Source: Coprococcus sp.
Lineage (GTDB): Bacteria; Bacillota; Clostridia; Lachnospirales; Lachnospiraceae
Direction of reading: 5' to 3'
Assembly (NCBI GenBank): GCA_016297325.1
Contig: JAEDGW010000047.1
Coordinates: 1 to 19,377, forward strand
Length of the DNA stretch: 19,377 nt
The position numbers were made by a program, and so were the translations under genes. Under the pieces are notes generated by a model. The model saw nothing but the letters and a program-made list of their open reading frames with translations, was not told the origin of the DNA and ran no database searches. Shown piece after piece: positions 7,410-14,539 of the stretch; position 1 is the first letter of the stretch; every line of letters starts with the position of its first letter.

Positions 7410-9053
7410 TTACTCTGCGTTGCGGGTATAGAATTCGCCGATAGATAACACAAGATGCTCGATATCGCCAACCTCTGGAACTATGTCTGCGTGATAGCCA
7501 GCCTTCTCCAGAGCCTCCTCGGTCACCTTTCCAAGTGCCGCTATGCGGATATCCCTTATATCATGTATTTTAAAACTGACGTCTGTATTGTCCGTATGAT
7601 CCCCACATGAATCTATATCATTTAACATATGAGCCACACCGCAGTTTTTTTCCTCTGCGTCAAGAACTTTCAGGAATCCCCTGACTCCTGATGCGCTGAC
7701 AAATGTTATCACATCCAGATCCTTCAGGTACTGTATACTCTCCATTCTGCGGCCAACCACGTCATAAACCGGGATCTCCTCATATGCCACGCCGCCCTGA
7801 GCAAGTATATCAAGCATCGTCTCGCTGCCCTGAACTGCCCTCGGAAGGAGAAGTTTCTCTCCGTCCTTCATCACATTTGCAAGCCCTCTGGCAAGGGCGC
7901 TTGTGGTGTATTCATCTGGCACATAGTCCGCTATGTAACCCTCGGCCCTTAACGCATCCCTTGTCCCGGCACCTACCACCGCAAGTTTCAAATGCGCCAG
8001 TTTTCTGACATCTATATTCCATTCCCTGAGCCATTTGAAAAACAGGGTTATGGTGTTCTGACTGGTAAATGCCAGCCAGCTGTAATCTTCTATATGTTCC
8101 AAAGCTCTGCGGAGTCTGTTCTTCTCCTCCGTCTGCTCCACGCTCATATCCACTATGCTGTAGGACTGACCGCCAAGCGCATCTATGGCAACTCTCATCT
8201 TCTCGCGGAGCTTTGGTGTTCCCACAAGCCCAACGTGGACATTCTGAAGTGGCCCCCGGTTCGGCGCTGTGAAGTCCAGAGCTGCATTTTCACCCACAAC
8301 TATGATCGCAGGGGATTCAAGCTTTGCCTCGTTCACCTTGTCCGCAATGGACTGTATGTCACCACGGACTATCCTCTGTCCCGGCATGGTTCCTTTGGAA
8401 ATGACCGCAACCGGAGTATGTTCTGCTGCCCCGGTCTGGACAAGTCTCTCAATGATCTGAGGCAGTCTGTTCAGCCCCATCAGAAACACGCTTGTCCCCT
8501 CCTGATTTCTGATGTAATCATAGTCATCTGCCTGATCTTCATGGGCATTAACTGAGCCTGCCAATTCCAAGCATTTTGAAGATTTTTCTTCTCCTGCTTT
8601 CTCCGCCTTGCCATCCGCCCGCTTGTGTCCTGTTATTACATGAAAGCTTCTGCTCGTTCCGCGGTGTGTCACCGGTATTCCGCACACTTCTGGAACTGCT
8701 ACTGCGGATGTTATTCCCGGTATCACTTGGAATGGTATGCCCGCTTCGAGAAGTGCGGTCACTTCCTCGCCGCCCCTTCCAAATACAAATGGATCGCCGC
8801 CTTTGAGACGCACCACCATGTTGCCTTTGCGACCTTCCTCGACAAGTATCTCATTTATCTCAGGCTGCTTCTTGTAGTGGCTGCCCGCCTGCTTGCCGAC
8901 ATATATCCTGAGGCAGTCCGGCTTCACCATCTCCAGGAGCTGGTAGGTTCCAAGTCTGTCATATATGATTGTATCGCATTGTTTTATGAATTCCAGGCCC
9001 TTCACCGTGATGAGACCCGGATCGCCGGGGCCTGCGCCTATCAAATATACCAT
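7410..9053 (-). CDS. cobA-hemD: Fused uroporphyrinogen-III C-methyltransferase / uroporphyrinogen-III synthase
   Basis: Bifunctional protein of 547 residues. The SUMT (CobA) part, about 1-255, has VYLIGAGPGDPGLITVKG at the start, VRLKGGDPFVFGRGGEE at 81-97, and the VTHRGTSRSFHVITGH and EHTPVAVISKGTMPGQ stretches. It methylates uroporphyrinogen III to precorrin-2. The HemD part, about 270-545, cyclises hydroxymethylbilane. This fusion is common in Clostridia. Two extra hydrophilic segments stand out: about 144-187 inside the methyltransferase and about 468-498 in the synthase, both rich in Asp, Glu, Asn, Ser and Cys. The ATG at 9053 has GGGAG 8 nt upstream. It follows hemC by 60 nt. Confidence 0.95.
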   Translation of the reverse strand: MVYLIGAGPGDPGLITVKGLEFIKQCDTIIYDRLGTYQLLEMVKPDCLRIYVGKQAGSHYKKQPEINEILVEEGRKGNMVVRLKGGDPFVFGRGGEEVTALLEAGIPFQVIPGITSAVAVPEVCGIPVTHRGTSRSFHVITGHKRADGKAEKAGEEKSSKCLELAGSVNAHEDQADDYDYIRNQEGTSVFLMGLNRLPQIIERLVQTGAAEHTPVAVISKGTMPGQRIVRGDIQSIADKVNEAKLESPAIIVVGENAALDFTAPNRGPLQNVHVGLVGTPKLREKMRVAIDALGGQSYSIVDMSVEQTEEKNRLRRALEHIEDYSWLAFTSQNTITLFFKWLREWNIDVRKLAHLKLAVVGAGTRDALRAEGYIADYVPDEYTTSALARGLANVMKDGEKLLLPRAVQGSETMLDILAQGGVAYEEIPVYDVVGRRMESIQYLKDLDVITFVSASGVRGFLKVLDAEEKNCGVAHMLNDIDSCGDHTDNTDVSFKIHDIRDIRIAALGKVTEEALEKAGYHADIVPEVGDIEHLVLSIGEFYTRNAE

Positions 9054-9096
9054 TTTCTGCTCTCCCTACGCCGTGTGTGTTGGATGGGTGTCTCTC

Positions 9097-9123
9097 GGCT
9101 ACGCACAGCTCAGTCACCTTGTC
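9097..9123. repeat. 27-bp dispersed repeat, copy 2 (spans hemC stop)
   Basis: Matches 4228-4254 at 24 of 27 positions. The last codons and TGA stop of hemC lie within it, so the HemC C terminus (LTR) is partly written by repeat sequence. Confidence 0.5.
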
Positions 9124-10283
9124 AACCTCTCTACCAGCTGTTCCCAGTCTGCGGTGTTTCCTTCTACTGTCTTTCTGTGTATCTGGATTTCTTCATCTTT
9201 CTCTTTGTCCGATGTAGACGCATCTGCTTTCATCAGGCTCAGCTTCATGTGGTCGCCATAAAGTTCTGAGTACACGCCTATCGGTTCGTGACAGCCGGCA
9301 TTCAGGCGGTTCAGGACTGCCCGCTCACATGTGAGCTGTGTGTATGCCTCTGTGTCATTTATCGCTCTGACCATTTCGTATACCTCTCCAGAGGTTCGTG
9401 TCTCTATGGCTATGATTCCCTGGCATGCTGCCGGAAGCATTGACTCTGTGCTGAGATATCTGAATGTAAGTTTATCTTTTTGTATTTTCAAACATTCTAC
9501 GCTGCCATTATTTTTATCTACAATAACTTTATCTTTCATCTCTGAAGTTTCTGTTTCAGTCGACTTTTCAACCTCAGATACTCCAATCTTTTCTATTTTC
9601 GTCTGCGCCTGTACACTCAGCACGTCGTCAGTTTTCTCGATGATCCCCAGCCTTTCAAGACCTGCCGCCGCAAGAACGATGGCATCGTATTCGCCATCCG
9701 CAAGTTTCTGTATGCGGGTTCCGACATTTCCTCTCAGATTCTTGCACACAACATTTGGATACATGTCTTTTATCTGGTACTGCCTTCTCAGGCTGCTGGT
9801 TCCCACCACGAAGCTATCATTCTTGTCAAATGTCCTGCCGCTCTTATATATTAGAACGTCCTGCGGACAAGCTCTCGGAAGTGTGCCCGCTATCGTCAGG
9901 CCGTCCATAATCTCCATTGGCATATCCTTGGCACTGTGTACCGCTATATCTATGTCGCCCTTAAGTATCGCTTCCTCGAACTTCTCGACAAATACCGCTT
10001 TGCCGCCAAATTCCAGAAGAGCCCGGCTAGTGTCTCTGTCACCGCGGGTACTCATGGTGACCATCTGAAAGTCAATTTCAGGAAATCTCTCCCTAAGAGC
10101 ATCTATCACCAATTCAGTCTGTGCAAGGGCAAGTTTGCTGCCACGGGTTCCGACCTTTACAGTTTTTTTCAAACTACGACCTTCATCGTCCATGCCATCA
10201 CTACGAAATTTGTCTGTTGCATCGACCGCCGTGCATTTGCAGGTATTCAGTTTGTCTATGTTCTGTCCTTTTTCAACACTCAT
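9114..10283 (-). CDS. hemC: Porphobilinogen deaminase (hydroxymethylbilane synthase) with extra segments
   Basis: Polymerises four porphobilinogens to hydroxymethylbilane. The core motifs are VGTRGSKLALAQTE at 44-57, catalytic Asp120 in HSAKDMP, GTSSLRRQ at 161-168, NLRGNVGTR at 182-190, LPAACQGIIAIE at 283-294, and the dipyrromethane-cofactor Cys331 in LNAGCHEPIGVY. At 389 residues it is well above the usual 300-310. The excess is an N-terminal tail of about 40 residues, an insert at about 225-274 rich in Lys, Glu, Ser and Thr, and a charged stretch near 353-372. The ATG at 10283 has GGAG 8 nt upstream and overlaps the previous gene's stop by 11 nt. An internal ATG (residue 31) is an alternative start. 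Confidence 0.94.
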   Translation of the reverse strand: MSVEKGQNIDKLNTCKCTAVDATDKFRSDGMDDEGRSLKKTVKVGTRGSKLALAQTELVIDALRERFPEIDFQMVTMSTRGDRDTSRALLEFGGKAVFVEKFEEAILKGDIDIAVHSAKDMPMEIMDGLTIAGTLPRACPQDVLIYKSGRTFDKNDSFVVGTSSLRRQYQIKDMYPNVVCKNLRGNVGTRIQKLADGEYDAIVLAAAGLERLGIIEKTDDVLSVQAQTKIEKIGVSEVEKSTETETSEMKDKVIVDKNNGSVECLKIQKDKLTFRYLSTESMLPAACQGIIAIETRTSGEVYEMVRAINDTEAYTQLTCERAVLNRLNAGCHEPIGVYSELYGDHMKLSLMKADASTSDKEKDEEIQIHRKTVEGNTADWEQLVERLTR

Positions 10284-11067
10284 CTAACAGACTCCTAACC
10301 ATTTGCTGAAACGCTTTCTTTCTCTCTTCCTCACCATCTATCTGAGCTTTGATCTGCTCCCGAAGCTCACCCATCCGCTCTGCTATGTCGCCATAACTCC
10401 TGTCCAGATGGCTCTCTATATTTCTCTTGATCGTGCCAGCAAGCACCGGACTCTGTCCTCCGGTGGAAACGCTTATCACGACCTCTTTATCCTTTATGAT
10501 CGCTGGAAAATAAAATCCGCAATCCGCTTTCACATCCACCACATTTACCAGTATGTGCTTCTGCCTGCAAAGCTCCGCCATATCGTGGTTGACTTTCTCA
10601 TCGTCCGTCGCCATTATGACGACAAATGCATCGTCTATATCCTGGGGCTGTACACGTCTTTTTATAAGTGTGAGGTGACCAGAATAATCTGCAAAATCCT
10701 CTACAGAACCACAATCATCCTGTTCCCTGCTCTGTATTTCTACACAAGTCTTGCAATCGTTTGTCGCTGCATCTATTTTGTCATCACTTGTCGCTGAATC
10801 TGTTTTGCAATCACCTGTCACTGCATCTGTTTTACCACCGCCTGCCGACATATCCGTTCGACCATCGCTTGTCGCCGCACAATATTTGTCTGATGTATTT
10901 ATCCGATTCACCAGCTCCAAAAGCTCTGGGCAGAACTCCGGTGAAACCACCGTGACCACTGCGCCAAATTCCAGCATGCTGCACACCTTTCTGTATGCAA
11001 CTGTTCCGCCGCCGGCAATCAGGCATCTCTCATTATTCATTTCGATCATAAATGGGAAATATGACAT
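10273..11067 (-). CDS. Precorrin-2 dehydrogenase / sirohydrochlorin ferrochelatase (SirC/Met8-type)
   Basis: Oxidises precorrin-2 to sirohydrochlorin, and in bifunctional members also inserts iron, to make siroheme. Family marks are CLIAGGGTVAYRKV (NAD site, 19-24), VVTVVSPEF at 37-45, the AFVVIMATDDEKVN stretch, NVVDVKADCGFYFPA at 175-189, and ISVSTGGQSPVLA at 198-210. The normal length is about 200-220; here it is 264 because residues 61-105 are five tandem 9-residue repeats followed by a Cys/Asp/Gln-rich tail to about 127. Those repeats sit between the NAD-fold strands, where a surface loop is expected. ATG 11067 follows AGAGGT. The stop overlaps hemC. Whether it also acts as ferrochelatase cannot be read from sequence. 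Confidence 0.9.
   Translation of the reverse strand: MSYFPFMIEMNNERCLIAGGGTVAYRKVCSMLEFGAVVTVVSPEFCPELLELVNRINTSDKYCAATSDGRTDMSAGGGKTDAVTGDCKTDSATSDDKIDAATNDCKTCVEIQSREQDDCGSVEDFADYSGHLTLIKRRVQPQDIDDAFVVIMATDDEKVNHDMAELCRQKHILVNVVDVKADCGFYFPAIIKDKEVVISVSTGGQSPVLAGTIKRNIESHLDRSYGDIAERMGELREQIKAQIDGEEERKKAFQQMVRSLLDEC
10753..10887. repeat. Five tandem 27-bp repeats inside the siroheme synthase gene
   Basis: Units start at 10753, 10780, 10807, 10834 and 10861, each 27 bp and keeping frame. On the coding strand they give KYCAATSDG, RTDMSAGGG, KTDAVTGDC, KTDSATSDD and KIDAATNDC. The inner units are the most alike and the outer ones have drifted, as in a slippage-expanded array. Confidence 0.85.
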
Positions 11068-11161
11068 TTTTACCTCTAATCTATACTCTTAAATCTCTCA
11101 GGAATTCTTTCTATTATCTGACAAACCACGCATCAGCAATAATACTTATAATCCCAGGCAA

Positions 11162-12472
11162 TCAGCTCTCATTTACCTCCGCCGCCATGCCCGCAAGCAC
11201 CTTCTCAAATGCCTCATACTCAAGCTGTCCTTTAAGTTTGTATACCATCTTTGCGCCGTCTATTGTCTTAAGCTGCGCCATCACATCTCCGTGCTCCCTG
11301 TTGAACCTCGAAAATGCTATGTTCTTCATGATCTCGTCAACCTGTGATATGAGCCACGGCTCCATCTCTGTGATGGTTTTTGACCTGCTCTCATTGTTCT
11401 CTCTGGAAAGTGTTCTTATATAATCTATGTCACGCAGTATACATCCGTCCACATCTGCGACCGCCGGATCAATGTCCTTCGGCATTGCCAGATCAAGGAA
11501 CAATCTCCGCTTCGGCTGCATTTTCACAGCCTCCGCCAGCTCATCCCTGACAAATGTATAATGGGGGCTTGCTGTCGCACTGATGATGACATCCACCCAG
11601 GCGGCCAGCTCATATCTTCTGCTGTAGTCCTCTATCCTGATCTGCTGATGTCCGCCAAATAGCTCATCTGCACTTTGATGCCTTCTGCTTGTGCCTATTA
11701 TCTCTATGTCCGGCGCAAGATCTGCGATATCCTTGACAACTATGCTGCCTATCTTACCTGTGGCTCCTACCACCAGGATATGACCAGTATTTGTCTTTTC
11801 AGCATTTACAGTGTCCGCGCTACCATCAATATCATTGTTGCAGCCTGTCACATCGCTTCTCGCATCTCCGCACTGGGGATCAATGCCGCCATTTCTTATA
11901 AAATTCACTGCCTCCCTGGCTGACAAGGTTCCGACAGATACCGGAAGTCTCGTGGTATCACTCTCCGTCGCCACCGCCTTTGCCGCCGCAAGTGCTCCCT
12001 GGAATGCTATATTCAGCTCGCCGTCACAGACTCCAAGCTCCTTTGCCATAAGATATGCGCTCTTTACCTGATGTATGATCTCCACCTCGCCGAGCACCAT
12101 GGAGTCCATGCCACATGCCACTCTGCACAGATGTAACATGCACTGGAATCCCTCATAATTCATGTTGTATTTTCTTATGAGACTGACCGGGACATCCCTG
12201 TCCTTGGCCAGAAGCATTTCCACCTGTTCAAGCAGACCATATCGCACACCGGAAGCTTCACCGCTGTTCATTTTCTCTGCTATCACAGACTCACACGGCA
12301 CACATTTTTCCGTAAAGTATATCTCCATCCTGTTGCAGGTCGACAACACGACACATCCACCCACCGCAGCCTTCAGGTGCTCAGTGAACTGTCTCTGTCC
12401 TTTTGTCGTAAATGCAAATCTCTCCCTGACATCAGCCGGTGTATTCTTATGGTTTATACTTATGCAAAACAT
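11162..12472 (-). CDS. hemA: Glutamyl-tRNA reductase
   Basis: NADPH enzyme that reduces Glu-tRNA to glutamate-1-semialdehyde, first step of the C5 pathway. 436 residues. It opens MFCISINHKNTPADVRERF, carries the catalytic Cys46 in VVLSTCNRMEIY, the MDSMVLGEVEIIHQVK stretch (122-137), the NADPH motif VVGATGKIG (234-242), and the FLDLAMPKDIDP segment. An extra segment at about 194-230, rich in Gly, Asp, Asn and Cys, precedes the NADPH domain. The ATG at 12472 is preferred because the family starts there; the upstream 14 codons begin with TTG at 12514. It is the first gene of the tetrapyrrole operon, behind a terminator. Confidence 0.96.
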   Translation of the reverse strand: MFCISINHKNTPADVRERFAFTTKGQRQFTEHLKAAVGGCVVLSTCNRMEIYFTEKCVPCESVIAEKMNSGEASGVRYGLLEQVEMLLAKDRDVPVSLIRKYNMNYEGFQCMLHLCRVACGMDSMVLGEVEIIHQVKSAYLMAKELGVCDGELNIAFQGALAAAKAVATESDTTRLPVSVGTLSAREAVNFIRNGGIDPQCGDARSDVTGCNNDIDGSADTVNAEKTNTGHILVVGATGKIGSIVVKDIADLAPDIEIIGTSRRHQSADELFGGHQQIRIEDYSRRYELAAWVDVIISATASPHYTFVRDELAEAVKMQPKRRLFLDLAMPKDIDPAVADVDGCILRDIDYIRTLSRENNESRSKTITEMEPWLISQVDEIMKNIAFSRFNREHGDVMAQLKTIDGAKMVYKLKGQLEYEAFEKVLAGMAAEVNES

Positions 12473-12494
12473 ATCTTCAGTAACTCCAAACGAA

Positions 12495-12524
12495 AATTTA
12501 TGACGCAGTCGCAATCTTTGTTAA
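12495..12524 (-). promoter_or_regulatory. Possible hemA promoter
   Basis: TTAACA (12519-12524), an 18-nt spacer and TAAATT (12495-12500) read on the minus strand, just after the terminator and about 20 nt before the hemA ATG. Each box is off consensus by one or two bases. Position is the main support. Confidence 0.35.
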
Positions 12525-12576
12525 TCGCTGACGCAGGCTACTCAAACATGAACCTTAGCAAACTGCCCTCGTAAAT

Positions 12577-12607
12577 AACAAGGGCGGGTATCAAAGCCCG
12601 CCCTGTT
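12577..12607 (-). terminator. Rho-independent-type terminator of the sulfur operon
   Basis: GGGCGGG / CCCGCCC stem with an 8-nt loop, extended by AACA/TGTT around one bulge. On the minus strand it is followed by TTATTTAC, a modest U-rich run. It lies 75 nt past the JAMM gene stop and separates the sulfur genes from hemA. Confidence 0.65.
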
Positions 12608-12682
12608 GTTTCAATTCCTGCTATCTATCGTGCTTTACATGCTCCGCCGACATACCTGAAATACATCGGTCAAACAGGTAAA

Positions 12683-13096
12683 CTACTCTATAACAAGCTC
12701 CTCTATCGTCACATTCTTTTCCTCATCTATGTTGAAGGCCTTGAGTACCGGATTATCAATCTCCATGAGGGAGAGGATCAGGTAATTCACCTTTGAATCA
12801 TATGCAAGTCTCTTGTCCTCCTCCGAAGGTCTGGATGGAGACTCTGGATGGGAATGGAAGTTGCCAAGAAGCTCATATCCATTTGCACGCATATCCTTAA
12901 CTGCCGCAAGCTGCTCCCTTGGATCCATGGAAAAATGCTCGTTGCTGGCGTCAATATTTGTCAGGAGATACACCTTCTTGATGTACTTCTTGTCTCCCTC
13001 TTTGACACCACCGATCAGACCACAGGACTCATTTGGAAGGCCTTCCTTGCAGTGTGCAAGTATCTTCTCGTAATCAGACTTTGTCATGTACAACAT
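12683..13096 (-). CDS. JAMM/MPN+ metallopeptidase (Mec/HcyD/QbsD-like)
   Basis: Zinc isopeptidase-type protein of 137 residues, the size of stand-alone bacterial JAMM proteins. The full catalytic set is present: Glu23 in NESCGLIGG, His81-Ser-His83, Ser91 and Asp94, matching H-x-H-x7-S-x2-D. Relatives release amino acids or tails from the C terminus of ThiS/MoaD-like sulfur carriers (Mec with CysO, QbsD with QbsE, HcyD with HcyS). Here the likely substrate is the carrier at 14165-14374, whose GG is followed by extra residues. ATG 13096 lies about 12 nt after AGGAGG, a long but workable spacing. It is last in the sulfur operon, 259 nt after the E1 gene. The role is inferred from context and family. 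Confidence 0.92.
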   Translation of the reverse strand: MLYMTKSDYEKILAHCKEGLPNESCGLIGGVKEGDKKYIKKVYLLTNIDASNEHFSMDPREQLAAVKDMRANGYELLGNFHSHPESPSRPSEEDKRLAYDSKVNYLILSLMEIDNPVLKAFNIDEEKNVTIEELVIE

Positions 13097-13130
13097 CTTA
13101 CTTCATATCCTCCTTATTATCAAGCATTGA

Positions 13131-13173
13131 GCAGACGCATGAAAAGGCGCTACGTGCGGCGTCTGCGTGCTTC
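13131..13173. repeat. GCAGACGC hairpin repeat, copy 1
   Basis: GCAGACGC...GCGTCTGC stem around an inner GGCGC-rich stretch, followed by GTGCTTC. Nearly the same sequence recurs at 13277-13318. Both are in the gap between the E1 and JAMM genes. Confidence 0.65.
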
Positions 13174-13197
13174 ACAACATGTCGTCAAGCGTAGCTT

Positions 13198-13226
13198 GAT
13201 GACCTACGCGCACATCAGTGCGCTTC
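13198..13226. repeat. Dispersed hairpin repeat, copy 2 (E1-JAMM gap)
   Basis: 29-bp relative of 542-570. The stem here is GCGCAC-ATCA-GTGCGC where copy 1 has GCACGC-ATCA-GCGTGC, so two stem pairs differ with compensating changes on both arms while the flanks GATGACCT and GCTTC are kept. A further hairpin, GTCGTCAAGC / GCTTGATGAC, abuts it at 13181-13203. Confidence 0.6.
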
Positions 13227-13233
13227 CTCTGCT

Positions 13234-13261
13234 GGAATCTCCCGCAAGCGGGTCCTCCTTA
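13234..13261. repeat. 28-bp repeat containing a Shine-Dalgarno-like core, copy 1
   Basis: Identical to 13323-13350. On the minus strand it starts TAAGGAGGACCCGC and folds CCCGC-TT-GCGGG. It resembles a ribosome binding site followed by a small hairpin but has no start codon after it. Confidence 0.65.
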
Positions 13262-13276
13262 TGAAATTGCTTTTGT

Positions 13277-13318
13277 GCAGACGCATCAAAGGCGCTGCGC
13301 GCGGCGTCTGCGTGCTTC
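13277..13318. repeat. GCAGACGC hairpin repeat, copy 2
   Basis: Second copy of the element at 13131-13173, one base shorter, with the same GCAGACGC / GCGTCTGC stem and a few changes in the GC-rich interior. Confidence 0.65.
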
Positions 13319-13352
13319 CTAAGGAATCTCCCGCAAGCGGGTCCTCCTTAGG
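13318..13352. repeat. Nested hairpin with 28-bp repeat, copy 2
   Basis: Outer stem CCTAAGGA / TCCTTAGG encloses the CCCGC / GCGGG stem and the 28-bp repeat at 13323-13350. It starts 4 nt after the E1 stop codon. The AGGAGG-like core would be partly paired in this fold. There is no U-tract, so it is not a clear terminator. Confidence 0.6.
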
Positions 13353-13355
13353 AAA

Positions 13356-14165
13356 TTATTTTCCGTCACACTCTACCTGCTCGTAGTCGATGAGCTTGGT
13401 GATGGTTGGATTTGGTCCACATACAGCACAGCCGCAGCCCTTCTTGTGAGGAAGCTTTACTGTGTGGAATTCCATCTTAAGTGCGTCGTATGTAAGGAGT
13501 CTTCCTGTCAGAAGATCGCCAACTCCGATGAGATATTTGATAGCCTCCATAGCCTGAAGGCTTCCGATGACACCGCCCATTGCTCCGATTACGCCGGCCT
13601 GCTTACATGTAGGAACCGCATCCTTTGGAGGTGGATCCTTGAATACACATCTGTAGCATGGTCCCTCATCTGGAACATATGTCATGAGCTGGCCCTTGAA
13701 TCTGATGATTCCTGCATGTGAAAATGGCTTCTTAGCCATAACACAGGCATCATTTATGAGGAACTTTGCAGGGAAGTTGTCTGTTCCATCGATGATGAAA
13801 TCATAGTCCTTGATGAGATCCATGATGTTCTCTGATGTTACGAACTCTCTGTATGTGATTACATTTACATCAGGGTTCATGGCGTTCATGGTCTCCTTTG
13901 CGGATTTAACCTTTGCCTTGCCCACATCTGCTGTTCCGTGAATGATCTGTCTCTGAAGATTTGACAGATCTACCTCATCGGCATCAACGATACCGATGGT
14001 TCCTACTCCGGCTGCTGCCAGGTACATAGCGGCTGGCGCTCCCAGTCCACCTGCGCCGATGATCAGCACCTTGCCATTTAACAATTTCTTCTGTCCCTTC
14101 ACGCCAACTTCCTGAAGGATGATGTGACGTGAGTAACGCTCCATCTGTTCGTTTGTGAATGCCAT
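13356..14165 (-). CDS. ThiF/MoeB/HesA-family sulfur-carrier adenylyltransferase (E1-like)
   Basis: Activates the C-terminal Gly of a ubiquitin-like sulfur carrier with ATP. 269 residues. The nucleotide site GAGGLG lies at 37-42 and is followed by the Asp-containing IVDADEVDLSNLQRQ stretch. IIDGTDNFPAKFLIND lies at 124-139. Zinc cysteines are Cys170/Cys173 (CYRC) and Cys246/Cys249 (CAVC). Cys187 in VPTCKQAGVIG is at the position of the conserved MoeB/ThiF cysteine. No rhodanese domain follows, so sulfur must come from elsewhere. The ATG overlaps the carrier stop as TAATG, showing tight coupling. General ThiF and MoeB roles are possible, but the operon favours an HcyF/CysO-activating type. Confidence 0.94.
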   Translation of the reverse strand: MAFTNEQMERYSRHIILQEVGVKGQKKLLNGKVLIIGAGGLGAPAAMYLAAAGVGTIGIVDADEVDLSNLQRQIIHGTADVGKAKVKSAKETMNAMNPDVNVITYREFVTSENIMDLIKDYDFIIDGTDNFPAKFLINDACVMAKKPFSHAGIIRFKGQLMTYVPDEGPCYRCVFKDPPPKDAVPTCKQAGVIGAMGGVIGSLQAMEAIKYLIGVGDLLTGRLLTYDALKMEFHTVKLPHKKGCGCAVCGPNPTITKLIDYEQVECDGK

Positions 14166-14374
14166 TAGAAGCTGCCACCTCCCATGAAGTAGAGGAACTC
14201 TACTGTGTCGCCGTCCTTGAGCTCTGTTGTTGCAAATGCATTTGAGTCAACAAACTCATCATTGACTGTTACTGTGACATAGTCCGGATTCTCAACGTTC
14301 TCTGATACGATGATCTGAGCTACTGTTGTCTTCTCTGCTATCTCTTTCTTCTTTCCTGCTATTGTGACTGTCAT
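14165..14374 (-). CDS. ThiS/MoaD-like sulfur carrier protein with C-terminal tail after GG
   Basis: Beta-grasp carrier of 69 residues. It starts MTVTIAGKKKEI, has TVTVNDEFV and ends DGDTVEFLYFMGGGSF. In working carriers the C-terminal Gly-Gly is the end and becomes the thiocarboxylate. Here residues follow the GG (a third Gly, then Ser-Phe, or Ser-Phe if the last two of three Gly count). QbsE, HcyS and similar proteins have such masking tails that a JAMM protease removes, and a JAMM gene lies two genes downstream. ATG 14374 follows AGGAGG; an upstream in-frame ATG would add 18 basic residues unlike the family. The fold is clear; the partner pathway is inferred. Confidence 0.92.
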   Translation of the reverse strand: MTVTIAGKKKEIAEKTTVAQIIVSENVENPDYVTVTVNDEFVDSNAFATTELKDGDTVEFLYFMGGGSF

Positions 14375-14407
14375 TTTTCTTTCCTCCTGACGATTCATTT
14401 GCCGTAC

Positions 14408-14420
14408 CCGGCATTGCCGG
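14408..14420. repeat. Short GC-rich palindrome upstream of the carrier gene
   Basis: CCGGCATTGCCGG, 6-bp arms, about 35 nt before the carrier start. On its own it is too short to call a terminator, and there is no U-tract. Confidence 0.4.
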
Positions 14421-14436
14421 ACTGGCATAAAATGTG

Positions 14437-14442
14437 ATTATA
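14437..14442 (-). promoter_or_regulatory. Possible internal -10 box before the carrier gene
   Basis: TATAAT on the minus strand with a poor -35 (TATATA at 17 nt). The 165-nt gap between the thioredoxin and carrier genes also holds TTGACTACAGTCAA (14494-14507), a 6-bp-arm palindrome. A secondary promoter for the carrier-E1-JAMM part is possible but weakly supported. Confidence 0.25.
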
Positions 14443-14539
14443 TACTTTATAAAATTATTTATATAGTTTCATTCTTCTGTGCATCGGAAGTAATTGACTA
14501 CAGTCAAATACTCCATCATGTCACTTTACCAAAGAATTT

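Noticed and set aside
7316..7471. N-terminal extension of HemB to 7471
   Set aside because: It overlaps the end of cobA-hemD and does not resemble HemB N termini; MIRLRRLRG at 7315 fits.
9331..10068. 245-codon plus-strand ORF opposite hemC
   Set aside because: It is antisense to the clearly real hemC, with hydrophobic Ser-rich content typical of shadow frames and no ribosome binding site.
14165..14374. Carrier and E1 as thiamin (ThiS/ThiF) genes
   Set aside because: No thiG, thiH or other thiamin genes are adjacent, and the JAMM, MetY and sulfite reductase genes point to amino-acid sulfur; not strictly excluded.
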